Below are positions 52,210 to 60,627 of a stretch of 64,000 bases of DNA, piece by piece. This DNA is from Pedobacter sp. HMWF019. Its GTDB lineage: Bacteria; Bacteroidota; Bacteroidia; Sphingobacteriales; Sphingobacteriaceae. The translations under genes were made by a program, and so were the position numbers. Position 1 is the stretch's first letter, and each line of letters opens with the position of its first letter. Below the pieces are notes generated by a model, which saw nothing but the letters and a program-made list of their open reading frames with translations, made no database searches and had not been told where the DNA came from. Location: the NCBI RefSeq assembly GCF_003061025.1, contig NZ_QAIL01000086.1, positions 19,139 to 83,138 of the forward strand. The letters run 5' to 3'.

Positions 52210-53067
52210 ATGAATCCAGAAGTAACTTTGGGCCTTGAAAAAGCAATGCTCTATATACGCAATCTCCATAACTGTCCGCCCAGCTATCTACATGATCCAG
52301 GAAGAAAGGATTTCTTTGAGATCGTATGGCTCAAGAATGAGGATCCCTTGCATGGAATAACCGATCCAGCGTATAGGAGTAAGGGAGATTGGGTTTACCT
52401 GATTCCACCCTATCGTGTCCACCAATTGAACAAAGCAGGAAAAAACGGAGAACTGATTTCATTTAAGCGCTCCATGCTGGAGGAGGAGGATAAAGATTTT
52501 CTTTTAGATCTTTTCAGGATATTTAATGTACAGGGTGAATTCTCCTGTTTGAGGCTGGATGCAGACTCGGCAAGAGAACTGGGTGAGATTTACAAGATCA
52601 TGGAAGCCGAATACAAAAAACAAAATAACTTCGTGATGATGAAAGCACTGCTAAAAGTGCTTTTGCTAAAACTGATATCGGTTAAAGAGCTTGAATTTAC
52701 GGGGCATGATACTCATCAAAAACGGGTCTACGAATTCTTGATGCTACTGGAAGGCAATTTCAATACCGTAACTAACATTGATTTCTATGCCGGGAAACTT
52801 GGGATCAGTTCTAAACGCCTGAATCAGATACTTAAAGAAAAACTGAACAAGACGGGCACACAGATCATCCATGACCGTATCATTCTGGAGGCAAAGCGTA
52901 AAATCATACATAGCGAGGTCACGATAAAAGAAATTGCATACGATCTTGGTTTTAGTGACCGTCCTTATTTTAGCCGGTTCTTTAAGAAACAAACCGGGCA
53001 AACCCCTGAGGAATTCCAGAAAATGGCGAGGGCTCATATAGAATCCAAAAATAATACACTGGTCTAA
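52210..53067 (+). CDS. AraC family regulator, likely of the hxlBA operon
   Basis: A 285-residue regulator. Residues about 1-150 form a cupin-like sensor domain (DFFEIVWLKNEDPLHG, GDWVYLIPPYRVHQL), and residues about 180-280 carry the double HTH (FYAGKLGISSKRLNQILKEK; EVTIKEIAYDLGFSDRPYFSRFFKKQTGQTP). Divergent transcription from hxlBA with a shared 197-base gap makes control of formaldehyde fixation the natural inference. The ligand cannot be read; formaldehyde itself or a sugar phosphate are candidates. Confidence 0.9.
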   Translation: MNPEVTLGLEKAMLYIRNLHNCPPSYLHDPGRKDFFEIVWLKNEDPLHGITDPAYRSKGDWVYLIPPYRVHQLNKAGKNGELISFKRSMLEEEDKDFLLDLFRIFNVQGEFSCLRLDADSARELGEIYKIMEAEYKKQNNFVMMKALLKVLLLKLISVKELEFTGHDTHQKRVYEFLMLLEGNFNTVTNIDFYAGKLGISSKRLNQILKEKLNKTGTQIIHDRIILEAKRKIIHSEVTIKEIAYDLGFSDRPYFSRFFKKQTGQTPEEFQKMARAHIESKNNTLV

Positions 53068-53082
53068 CAGTACTTGAAGGTT

Positions 53083-53934
53083 TTATCTCACCAATTCTGA
53101 GATGAATTCCTTCAGAGTCGTCTGGCCACGAATTGGATCTTCTATTTTTTTATGCTGATCAAGGGTAATCTGGGTCATTGCAACCATAGATTGCGCTGCC
53201 TTTTCTGAAAACCCAATCTCCTGCAAGGATGCAAACCACTGGGATTTTGGGGTTTGGACAACCTCTACAGGCTTGTTTAATAATTCCGCAAAAGCATCAG
53301 CCACATCCCCAGGTGAATACTCCTTTGGACCTTCGACATGATGCAAACCCGTTTGAGCAACCGCTTCCAGCATTAATCGGGCAGCAAACTGGCCAATATC
53401 TTTAGGTGCGACCATCGGCAATTCAAAATCAGCGGGATACAAAGTATGGAGCTGACCAGTCTTTTTCACCATATCCAAAGACGCTGCCCAGTTGCTCATG
53501 TAATAAGCGCCACGAATAATACTGACCGGTACTTCCATTTCCGCTAACGCCTGCTCCATGCTATACAACACTCCTAAATCTCCAATATCGTCGCCAGACT
53601 GCGCCCCATAAGTAGATTCAGCAACTACTTTTTTTATTTTAGAACCTTTCAATGCTTTTAAAATAGCAGCTAAACTTTTCTTCTCCTGAGCAACAGTATC
53701 GGTAGAAGGAGCCGCTGGGGGATTCAGTAAAAACAAGCGCTCTCCCAGATTAAAAGTCTGCCTTAGTGCCTGCTCATCAAAAATGTCCACCACAGCAAAC
53801 TCCGCTCCTTTCTGCTCCCATTCTTCTCTCTTACTTTGATTGCGAGAAATGATCGTCACCTTTTCCCCTTTAGCGATTAAAGCTTCAGCTAATGCAGAAC
53901 CAATATGTCCTGTACCCCCTAATATAATATGCAT
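53083..53934 (-). CDS. NmrA-like NAD(P)-binding reductase
   Basis: A 283-residue atypical short-chain dehydrogenase. The nucleotide-binding motif GGTGHIGSALAEAL lies at residues 6-19. There is no clear YxxxK catalytic pair; the region VVAESTYGAQSGDD takes its place. The rest matches NmrA/YmfB-like proteins annotated as NAD(P)H-binding or quinone reductase-like. Substrate unknown. It converges on the AraC gene with 15 bases between stops. A close structural relative lies at 55744. Confidence 0.83.
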   Translation of the reverse strand: MHIILGGTGHIGSALAEALIAKGEKVTIISRNQSKREEWEQKGAEFAVVDIFDEQALRQTFNLGERLFLLNPPAAPSTDTVAQEKKSLAAILKALKGSKIKKVVAESTYGAQSGDDIGDLGVLYSMEQALAEMEVPVSIIRGAYYMSNWAASLDMVKKTGQLHTLYPADFELPMVAPKDIGQFAARLMLEAVAQTGLHHVEGPKEYSPGDVADAFAELLNKPVEVVQTPKSQWFASLQEIGFSEKAAQSMVAMTQITLDQHKKIEDPIRGQTTLKEFISELVR

Positions 53935-54066
53935 AACAAGATCTTTTAATGAAATGATATATACTATAACAGCCTAAAACAACGATGGTTTGAGATTTCA
54001 ACCACAAAATCCCCTAATAAAACTAATGGATCTTTCATTTGTTATTAGCGAATATCAATTCAGGCT

Positions 54067-54573
54067 ATGAACAGCGTAAAAGAAACTGCTTCCAATCCAG
54101 TAGAAAATAAAACCAAAAGCAATTTTGAAAGGCCAATGCTCAATAAAAAAAGAAGCGACAAAATTGCCGTACTGGTCACCAATACCTTTGGAAGCATTAC
54201 CTTCCTTTTTATCTGTATCCTTTTTTTTTCGCTATGGATTCTATGGAACCTGAATTTGCTACCATCACTAAAGCCTTTTGATCCCTTTCCATTTCCAGCG
54301 CTGGAAATGGGTGTATCCATATTTGCCATCGTACTTTCAGTTTCGGTATTGATCAGCCAGAAAAGACAAGGAAGAATGGAAAAGATCAGCCAGGATGTAG
54401 AATTTGAAATCAACATTCAGGCAGAAAAAGAAATCACCAAAATACTTGAAATGCTCCATAACATTCAAAAGAAACTCCATATCGATCAACGCGACGCAGA
54501 ACTCGAACAAATGAAAGAGAACATCGATCTCCAGGAGCTCCATGAAAAAGCGAAAATCAAGCAAAAAGACTAA
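54067..54573 (+). CDS. DUF1003 membrane protein
   Basis: A 168-residue protein with two membrane helices (about 46-70 and 82-102: TFGSITFLFICILFF and GVSIFAIVLSVSVL) around a short loop containing FDPFPFPAL, followed by a charged helical, coiled-coil-like tail. This is the DUF1003 layout (family often noted near CorA/MgtC-type genes but of unknown function). A second family member is at 60832. The start codon is the first ATG after the previous region; no strong promoter is seen. Confidence 0.78.
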   Translation: MNSVKETASNPVENKTKSNFERPMLNKKRSDKIAVLVTNTFGSITFLFICILFFSLWILWNLNLLPSLKPFDPFPFPALEMGVSIFAIVLSVSVLISQKRQGRMEKISQDVEFEINIQAEKEITKILEMLHNIQKKLHIDQRDAELEQMKENIDLQELHEKAKIKQKD

Positions 54574-54629
54574 ACCATCAAGCGTAGGATTATAAAACGA
54601 CAAAACCTATACCTGGTTTTGTGTTAGAA

Positions 54630-54695
54630 CGCCATTTGTTCGCCCCTCTAACGCCGTAACTTAGGCAAACAGGTACTTTTATCGAACAAACGGCG
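54630..54695. repeat. Imperfect 13-bp inverted repeat after the DUF1003 gene
   Basis: CGCCATTTGTTCG (54630-54642) and CGAACAAACGGCG (54683-54695) pair at 12 of 13 positions across a 40-base loop, between two convergent genes. It might act as a shared terminator, but no T-run is present. Confidence 0.35.
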
Positions 54696-54748
54696 CTAAA
54701 ACGCCGGATCATCCAATACCGAACACCGAAGGAGATATAACCTAGTTG

Positions 54749-55537
54749 TTATTCCCACCATTTTGTATCTTTAGCTTTCTCACCAGTTGTTGGTTTAATA
54801 ATTGCCCCATTGGGTGCCATATTCTCCAGCATATAACTTAACCAGCCATTACGTACATATTTTTCATTCACGCTAAACTCTCCAGCACCAATATCGAGGT
54901 CACCGCATTCTGGAACTCTGTAGTCTCCCCAATTGCACTTTTTTGAAGTGTTTGTTTTATAGCTTGTCCAATGGCCAACAAATTGATTATTTGAAAATCC
55001 GTCGGCGACATACATTAACGCGTCATAACGGAACCGATTTTTATGATCAATGATAAAGTTACTGGTCAGTTTACCTTTCAAAAGACCAGTAGAAGATTGT
55101 TTTTTATCTTCAAATAGTGTTACATCACACGTTGCAAAACCTTGTTTATAAGTGGCAATATCTCCACTTTTATAAATTCTTGCTTCTCTAATTGTAATCA
55201 TCCCTTGAAATGAACAAACGTTATTTTTAACCATGGTTTTACCATAAACTAAATATTCATAGGGATTGGTTGGGTTTTGAATGACAGAAATGAAATGAAT
55301 AAAAAATCTCTGGTAATCGTCACCAATAAAACCTAAAATTTCAGCTCGTTTGATCTTATCTTTACTATTCTCTCTATCTTCAGCTAAAAAATGTTCAGCC
55401 GTTAATATTGTCGAAAGGTCATAGTTTTTTATTTGTTCAATGAAGTTTGCTGTTTCCGTATTTTGAGCATGTATTTTTCCGAACAGCATAACTGCCAGAA
55501 ATACTGTTGTCAATATTGTAATCGATCGTCTTGTCAT
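54749..55537 (-). CDS. Secreted protein of unknown function
   Basis: I do not recognise this 262-residue protein. It has a clear signal peptide (AVMLFGKIHAQN). The mature part has four cysteines (NNVCSFQG, FATCDVTLF, KKCNWGDYR, PECGDLD), which could form two disulfides, and a strand-rich middle. It ends with a conserved-looking WLSYMLENMAPNG. It stands alone between a DUF1003 gene and the reductase at 55744. Periplasmic or secreted location is inferred. Confidence 0.6.
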   Translation of the reverse strand: MTRRSITILTTVFLAVMLFGKIHAQNTETANFIEQIKNYDLSTILTAEHFLAEDRENSKDKIKRAEILGFIGDDYQRFFIHFISVIQNPTNPYEYLVYGKTMVKNNVCSFQGMITIREARIYKSGDIATYKQGFATCDVTLFEDKKQSSTGLLKGKLTSNFIIDHKNRFRYDALMYVADGFSNNQFVGHWTSYKTNTSKKCNWGDYRVPECGDLDIGAGEFSVNEKYVRNGWLSYMLENMAPNGAIIKPTTGEKAKDTKWWE

Positions 55538-55743
55538 AAGTTTAGTTCTAAACCCTTCAGTTAACCTTGAATTTTCATATTAGTCTGTATAACTAATATC
55601 CAGCTATTATACGATAATAAATAGCTAAAAATTAAACTTGATTAGAGGTATATAGTTACCAAACTAATAATACCTACAAAGACGTGCTATGATCATCTCG
55701 GTGGCAAGTTGGGATCATTGATTTTGGTATTGAAACGCAAAAC

Positions 55744-56619
55744 CTAATAAACCTGAGCGATAAACTGAGGCATAGTTGTAGGTTTTCTACCTAAAAATTC
55801 TTCTAAGGTGTCATTTACCACATCCATTGTACCTTCCGCCTGAGCTGTCGCCCACATGGTAAACATGCCAATATACAAATCTGGAACTCCAAACTGTTTC
55901 ATTTTGGATTCAAACACGCCAACTTCTAAAGATTGATATTTAACATCTTTTCTCAACTGATTACCTATGGCCGTGGCGACATCACCAAAAGAGACCGAAG
56001 TCGAATTGGTTAAACTATAAATTTGCTTTCCATGCCCTTCTGTAGTTAATACGTGTGCAGCGGCTTCTGCTAACTCCTCACGCAAAACATAACTTGCTTT
56101 ACCATCCCCGGCAGGAAATAATATGGCGCCAGTTTCAGCTACTTTTTCTCCAGCAAAAATAGGTATCATTTCAAGATAAATGCCGTTTTGAAGAATAGTA
56201 TACTCAATGTCGCTGTCTATCAGATAGGCTTCTGTTTGTGCATGCGAATTCTGGAATGCGGCTATAGACGAATTCTCAAAATTTGTTTTCCTTACAAAAG
56301 AGGTATAAACAACATATTTAATATTGGCCTCTTTCGCTGCCTTTATGATGTTGATGTGCTGGGCCGTTCTATTTTCGACAGCTTCTCTATCATTACTAGA
56401 AATCAATAATAGTTTCTCTACTCCCTGAAATGCTTTAACCAATGAATCATAGTCTGTGTAATCTCCAACTTTTACTTTAATTCCCCTGCTTTTAAGATGG
56501 TCTGCGTTTGCTACGTTTCTTACTAAAGCAGAAATTTCAGATGGTTTAACACCTTTTTTTAATAAATGGTCTATGGTTTTTGAGCCGAATTGACCTGTTG
56601 CCCCTGTTACTAAAATCAT
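55744..56619 (-). CDS. NmrA-like SDR (QorB/YtfG-type NAD(P)H reductase)
   Basis: A 291-residue NAD(P)-binding reductase with GATGQFGSKTIDHL at residues 6-19, VVYTSFVRKTNFENS near 105, and the QorB-like block YTILQNGIYLEMIP near 155. Relatives reduce quinones with NADPH. It is divergent from an HxlR regulator with 108 bases between the starts. Two dyads in that gap suggest redox- or quinone-responsive control, as known for several HxlR members (YodB, QorR). Confidence 0.87.
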   Translation of the reverse strand: MILVTGATGQFGSKTIDHLLKKGVKPSEISALVRNVANADHLKSRGIKVKVGDYTDYDSLVKAFQGVEKLLLISSNDREAVENRTAQHINIIKAAKEANIKYVVYTSFVRKTNFENSSIAAFQNSHAQTEAYLIDSDIEYTILQNGIYLEMIPIFAGEKVAETGAILFPAGDGKASYVLREELAEAAAHVLTTEGHGKQIYSLTNSTSVSFGDVATAIGNQLRKDVKYQSLEVGVFESKMKQFGVPDLYIGMFTMWATAQAEGTMDVVNDTLEEFLGRKPTTMPQFIAQVY

Positions 56620-56664
56620 ATTTTAAATTTTATTGTGATGTAAACCTAAGCATATTAATATACT

Positions 56665-56707
56665 AAGTATACTTTGTTATTAAAGATTAGTACTATACTT
56701 TTGTATA
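56665..56707. promoter_or_regulatory. Operator dyads and promoter between the SDR and hxlR genes
   Basis: AAGTATACTT (56665-56674) is a perfect 10-bp palindrome and TATAC-TTTT-GTATA (56694-56707) a second dyad with the same half-site. The second overlaps TACTTTTG (56696-56703), a TAnnTTTG box for the hxlR gene whose ATG is at 56728. Binding of the HxlR protein would shut its own promoter and probably the divergent SDR promoter. Confidence 0.6.
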
Positions 56708-56727
56708 CTTAAAAAAGTAATAACATT

Positions 56728-57105
56728 ATGAGTGATTTCAAGGAATTATTAGATAGAGATAAGGTCCAACAGTGCCCACGACATTACGTATTGGCATTAA
56801 CGGACACTTTAAATGTCATGAATGGTAAATGGAAACTCCCAATAATTGCCTCGCTGCTACATGGAAAAACCCGGTTTAAGGATTTACAAGATAATATCGA
56901 TAAAATAACGCCCAGAATGTTGTCAAAAGAATTGAAAGAACTGGAAATTAACGGTATTGTAGAGCGCAGAGTTTACAATCAAACTCCAGTATTAATAGAA
57001 TACATTCTAACAGAGTCTGGTAAAAGTATAACTAGTGTAATTGACTCAATGATTGATTGGGGAATGCTACATAGGACAGAAACGATCAAAAGTAGATGGT
57101 CATGA
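56728..57105 (+). CDS. HxlR family transcriptional regulator
   Basis: A 125-residue winged-helix regulator: LNVMNGKWKLPIIASLLHGKTRFKDLQ, then TPRMLSKELKELEINGIVERRVYNQTPVLIEY, the classic HxlR core. Two cysteine-related points matter: there is one cysteine near the N-terminus (QQCPRHY, Cys13), at about the position used for thiol sensing in YodB-type proteins. It is divergent from the QorB-like reductase, so quinone or electrophile sensing is plausible. Confidence 0.92.
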   Translation: MSDFKELLDRDKVQQCPRHYVLALTDTLNVMNGKWKLPIIASLLHGKTRFKDLQDNIDKITPRMLSKELKELEINGIVERRVYNQTPVLIEYILTESGKSITSVIDSMIDWGMLHRTETIKSRWS

Positions 57106-57294
57106 GTAATGCACTATTGGCATTTACATTTGACATAAGGACCAAAATACTGTCTCATATTCTAAAGGAGGACAAATTACGGTAAAAACACTAAATTTAA
57201 GACCAATTGTTATGTATCTCGATAAAGCTGTTTAAGATTAGTATATTTTAGCAATCATAATTGTTGGCAATACTGTAACATCTTCATTTGAAGA

Positions 57295-57399
57295 TCAACC
57301 AATAAGCTTTCTCTTTGATTCAGGAATAGAAATTTTAAGTAGTGCCGCTACTTCTTGTTGGCTCCATCCCATTTTTTGACGGAGTATTGGAGTAGGCAT
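57295..57399 (-). pseudogene. Remnant of an XRE-type helix-turn-helix gene
   Basis: A 34-codon frame (ATG 57399) reads LRQKMGWSQQEVAALLKIS near its start, which matches the first two helices of Bacteroidota XRE regulators, and then stops in SKRKLIG. The rest of such a domain is missing. The 356-base gap 57106-57461 holds no other recognisable gene. Confidence 0.45.
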
Positions 57400-57461
57400 T
57401 TAATGGAAAGCGGTCAGTTAGAATGGCTTTTCCGATCCCGCAATGATTTATATGTTCTTAT

Positions 57462-58925
57462 TTAATTTTTGCTCTCGAGTTTTCCCAGTATAAAGGTCCA
57501 GTGTTCATTTTCTGGCTCTAAAAAGCGTGCCTTTTCAAAACAGTTTTTTGCATTTTGCAGCTCCCCAGCTCGTCTGTAGGTCTCGCCAAGGCTTTCAAGT
57601 GCCAATGGACTGTTTGGATACTCTTTGAGGTTGAGTTGATATATTTTTACGGCTTCTTTTATTTTTTTGTTCGTCCTAAGTTCGTTTCCCAGGTAGTTTA
57701 ATTGGTTTTCATTAAAAGTGAGCTTGCTATCTTTTTTTAGTTTGAGCGTTTCATATAAGCTAAGCGTGGCATCTATACCGTTGTTTTTGTAGGTTGACCT
57801 CAAAGTATCCAGCAATGACCAACTGTATTGGTATGGATTGATTTTGCGGCCTGGTTCCAGGATGTATCTACCTATATCGGTCACCGTGTTGTTGGAATTG
57901 GAGAGTACCACAACGCCGATTTTGTTTTTTTTATCTATTCCAATAAAAGTTGTGTATCCCGGCATTCCTCCGTCTTTGAACAGAACGTTTCCTGTGCTAT
58001 CTACAAGTGTCCAGCCCATTGTGGTATAGGTATTATCTCCATCCTTTTTAGCCTGCAGTTTATGGGTTAGTTCCATTGCGGGAAGGAGGTTCGTTTGTTT
58101 AAGGGCCAGGTTTGCTGCTGCGAATTCAAGCAAGTCATCAACGCTTGAACGCAGTGCGCCCCCGGGTGCAATGGCGCCAAGTTCTGTAAGCCCGACTGGG
58201 GTTCCTGTTTCTGCGTGGCCAATGGCCAGGTTGGCCTGTTGTTCTTTTGACAGGGTTATAAGGGTATTATTTAGATGCAAGGGGATAGTAATTTCGTCTC
58301 TGATCAGCGTTTCAAAATCTTTTTTTTCGATGACTGAGAGCATGTTTCCCAGTATTCCGTAGCCCACGTTTGAATACCGCCACCTGCTATCAATTTCATA
58401 GGGTGGTTTAAAAGTTGACAGGTACTGATAAAGTTCTTTTATAGTGTAATCCTGATAGGCCTGATCTAAATTCTTCGGGTCAACATTGTATGGGAAGCGT
58501 GGCATACCGGATCTATGGGTGGAAAGGCTAAGCAAAGAAATCTCCTTACCGTTTTTGGAAGGGCTTTTTACATCTGCGGGCAAATATTTGGAAATGGGAT
58601 CATTCAAGTTGAGCTCGTGCCTTAAACTCATCTTGGACAGTACCAACGAGGTGAACACTTTTGTGATGGAGCCTATTTCATAAATCGTATTGCCATCTGG
58701 GAGGGATGGATCTGCATCGCTTTTAACGCCTTCTGCAAAGACCTGTTTGCCTTTCATGTTCACAATTCCTACTATGATGCTTTTGCTTCTTTTTCCAGCC
58801 ACCTCGTTTTGGATGACCTTTTTTACACTATCTATGGGCACCTGTGCTTTTATAGCACTGATGTTAACCAGGAAAGAGGTAATTAGTAATATAAAAAGAG
58901 TCAGGGCTTTTGGCTTGGTTATCAT
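57462..58925 (-). CDS. Class C beta-lactamase-type serine hydrolase with TPR tail
   Basis: A 487-residue secreted hydrolase. After a signal peptide (SAIKAQ) the catalytic domain has SxxK as GSITKVFTSLVLSK (about residue 87), YxN as WRYSNVGYGILGNML (about 183) and a KDGG element near 318. Residues about 400-487 form TPR-like helices (KIYQLNLKEYPNSPLALESLGETYRRAGELQNAK, partly listed). This layout is common in Bacteroidota PBP4*/esterase-like proteins. It may cleave peptides or esters; lactamase activity is unproven. Confidence 0.88.
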   Translation of the reverse strand: MITKPKALTLFILLITSFLVNISAIKAQVPIDSVKKVIQNEVAGKRSKSIIVGIVNMKGKQVFAEGVKSDADPSLPDGNTIYEIGSITKVFTSLVLSKMSLRHELNLNDPISKYLPADVKSPSKNGKEISLLSLSTHRSGMPRFPYNVDPKNLDQAYQDYTIKELYQYLSTFKPPYEIDSRWRYSNVGYGILGNMLSVIEKKDFETLIRDEITIPLHLNNTLITLSKEQQANLAIGHAETGTPVGLTELGAIAPGGALRSSVDDLLEFAAANLALKQTNLLPAMELTHKLQAKKDGDNTYTTMGWTLVDSTGNVLFKDGGMPGYTTFIGIDKKNKIGVVVLSNSNNTVTDIGRYILEPGRKINPYQYSWSLLDTLRSTYKNNGIDATLSLYETLKLKKDSKLTFNENQLNYLGNELRTNKKIKEAVKIYQLNLKEYPNSPLALESLGETYRRAGELQNAKNCFEKARFLEPENEHWTFILGKLESKN

Positions 58926-59071
58926 GACGATGTCAGTTGAGTACTTATCGTTAATAAGACTAAGAATCCTTTAATTTGTTGCATTATAATTTAATTAAAA
59001 ACCCTAACCATGATAGGGCAAATATATCAATCCTTCAGCAATAGACTTGTATTTTCAGCAGCCTTATCAAT

Positions 59072-59113
59072 TCGATGCCCCCTCCGTTTTTGGTTCGGAA
59101 TAAGGGGCCTCGA
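59072..59113 (-). terminator. Hairpin after the second hxlR gene
   Basis: TCGATGCCCC and GGGGCCTCGA (9 of 10 pairs) with inner CCG/CGG form a hairpin 15 bases after the HxlR stop at 59128 on the minus strand. The downstream T-run is missing, so this is a tentative terminator. Confidence 0.4.
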
Positions 59114-59127
59114 ACCACGTACTTTGA

Positions 59128-59511
59128 TCAACTATCAGCTGCTGGTTTTATTTTGCCAATTTCTTTAATAACCTTCTCCCTATGCTGCATCCCCCAGGAA
59201 GCCATTTCATTGATTATAGGTTTGAGCGAATAGCCATATCCTGTGAGTTCATATTCTACAGTTATTGGTTTTGTATTCAATACAGTCCGTGTAACCAAAC
59301 CATTTAATTCCAATTCCTGTAATTCTTTGGATAGCATTTTTGCCGCTATACCTTCAATATTTATAATGAGTTCCATAAACCGTTTTTTACCAAAACTGAG
59401 CGAACCGATGATAGGTATCTTCCATTTTCCAGCCAAAACGTCCATTGTATCGCGTATCGCCCGGTGATGGACGGTACAAGCCTCCTGATTTGTGTTGTCC
59501 TTTTTTTTCAT
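59128..59511 (-). CDS. HxlR family transcriptional regulator
   Basis: A 127-residue HxlR regulator from ATG 59511 (MKKKDNTNQEACTVHHR). The frame is open to an ATG at 59559, but those 16 extra codons are encoded by the operator palindrome and start near or before the predicted transcript start, so the shorter form is preferred. Core blocks: MDVLAGKWKIPIIGSLSFGKKRFMEL, AAKMLSKELQELELNGLVTRTVLN. One cysteine (EACTVHH) lies near the N-terminus. It is divergent from the chlorophyllase-like hydrolase gene and likely controls it. Confidence 0.9.
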   Translation of the reverse strand: MKKKDNTNQEACTVHHRAIRDTMDVLAGKWKIPIIGSLSFGKKRFMELIINIEGIAAKMLSKELQELELNGLVTRTVLNTKPITVEYELTGYGYSLKPIINEMASWGMQHREKVIKEIGKIKPAADS

Positions 59512-59521
59512 TTTAATAGTG

Positions 59522-59555
59522 GTTTCCTCAAGGAAATCAGTTTCCTTGAGGAAAC
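59522..59555. promoter_or_regulatory. Double dyad operator upstream of the second hxlR gene
   Basis: GTTTCCTCAAGGAAA (59522-59536) and TTTCCTTGAGGAAAC (59541-59555) are perfect 15-bp inverted repeats, and each arm is itself a dyad (TTTCCT-nn-AGGAAA). The block begins about two bases after the predicted hxlR transcript start, an ideal place for autorepression. Confidence 0.75.
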
Positions 59556-59561
59556 CCATTA

Positions 59562-59569
59562 CAAAACTA
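59562..59569 (-). promoter_or_regulatory. Promoter -7 box of the second hxlR gene
   Basis: TAGTTTTG on the minus strand fits TAnnTTTG. The transcript should begin near 59557, just ahead of the double dyad. Confidence 0.5.
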
Positions 59570-59583
59570 AACTATAACACGTG

Positions 59584-59610
59584 TAAATTTGCATCATGTC
59601 ATTTTCATAA
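59584..59610 (+). promoter_or_regulatory. Promoter -7 box and four-codon leader ORF of the hydrolase gene
   Basis: TAAATTTG (59584-59591), four bases, then ATG TCA TTT TCA TAA (59596-59610, peptide MSFS). The spacing equals that of the two predicted leaderless genes here. The hydrolase ATG follows at 59647 in the same frame but after the stop. Confidence 0.4.
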
Positions 59611-59646
59611 AGTAATAGTGACCAATAAAGTCTTAAAATAAAATAT

Positions 59647-60627
59647 ATGGATCAGTCAAATCCTATTTCCATTAATGGACCTACAAGTGTTCCAACACCA
59701 GTTGTCTCTCAAAGTCCGATTATACTGTATACACCTGGCCGTGATCATCAACTGCAGGTTCGAGTTTCCGCTCCGTTAACTGGCAGCAATTTGCCTGTTA
59801 TTATTTTCTCTCACGGCTTTGGATCTTCAATGAATGCCTATGCTCCGGTTGTCAATTATTGGGCGGCTCACGGCTTCATTGTGATACAGCCTACTTTTCT
59901 GGATTCAAGGACCCTTAGCATAAATCCCAAAGCAGACCATAGTGAAGCGGTTAAAGCATATCTGGAAGATCCCCGGAAGCCAGACATGTGGAGATACCGG
60001 GTAGAAGATGCAAAGCATATTCTTGACCAATTGGATTTTATTGAAGATTCTGTTTTAGGGCTTAAAGGACGGCTAAACAAAAATCTTATCGCAGCGGTAG
60101 GACATTCCTTTGGGGCTCAAACTACTTCAATATTACTAGGGACGCGGGTGATAAATGCTGACGGCAGCTTAAGTGAAAATCATTCTGACTCGCGTATTAA
60201 GGCTGGCGTATTACTCAGCGCTGGTGGCCGTGGTGGTAATGCTTTAAGCCCTTTCGCTAAAGAGCATTTCTCTCATCTAAACCAGAGTTATAAAGAAATG
60301 AAAATTCCAACGCTTGTGGTTGCAGGAGACGATGACAGATCTCCATTGACCGTACTGGGGCCAGAGTGGTTTACAGATGCCTACTATTTGAGTTCCGGTG
60401 CAAATGCACTGCTTACTTTATTTGGCGGCGAACATATGCTTGGCGGGATTTCGGGGTATCTGGTAACTGAGACTACAGATGAAAATCCTGATCGAGTTTA
60501 TACTGTACAGCGACTTACCTGGGCCTATCTTAGAAGCGCACTCTACCCAAATGATAGTGCGTGGACGGATGCCTGTACATGGTTAGCGGCTAACCCTAAT
60601 CCGCAGGGGAATGTCATTATCAAATAA
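59647..60627 (+). CDS. Alpha/beta hydrolase, chlorophyllase/PET-hydrolase-like
   Basis: A 326-residue esterase-type hydrolase. The oxyanion region is IIFSHGFGSSMNAYAP (about residue 53), the nucleophile elbow AAVGHSFGAQT (about 155), the acid probably in VVAGDDDRSPL (about 225) and the histidine in FGGEHMLGG (about 262). No signal peptide is apparent. Family relatives cleave ester bonds of lipids, chlorophyll or polyesters; the substrate here is unknown. Divergent HxlR regulator and shared operator region suggest induction by a small molecule. Confidence 0.83.
   Translation: MDQSNPISINGPTSVPTPVVSQSPIILYTPGRDHQLQVRVSAPLTGSNLPVIIFSHGFGSSMNAYAPVVNYWAAHGFIVIQPTFLDSRTLSINPKADHSEAVKAYLEDPRKPDMWRYRVEDAKHILDQLDFIEDSVLGLKGRLNKNLIAAVGHSFGAQTTSILLGTRVINADGSLSENHSDSRIKAGVLLSAGGRGGNALSPFAKEHFSHLNQSYKEMKIPTLVVAGDDDRSPLTVLGPEWFTDAYYLSSGANALLTLFGGEHMLGGISGYLVTETTDENPDRVYTVQRLTWAYLRSALYPNDSAWTDACTWLAANPNPQGNVIIK

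Noticed and set aside
53935..54066. Search for promoter or RNA gene between the reductase and DUF1003 genes
   Set aside because: No TAnnTTTG box at a useful distance and no tRNA-like structure could be found.
59512..59559. Sixteen-codon N-terminal extension of the second HxlR regulator
   Set aside because: The codons come from the double palindrome and start ahead of or at the predicted transcript start; the internal ATG at 59511 fits the family length better.
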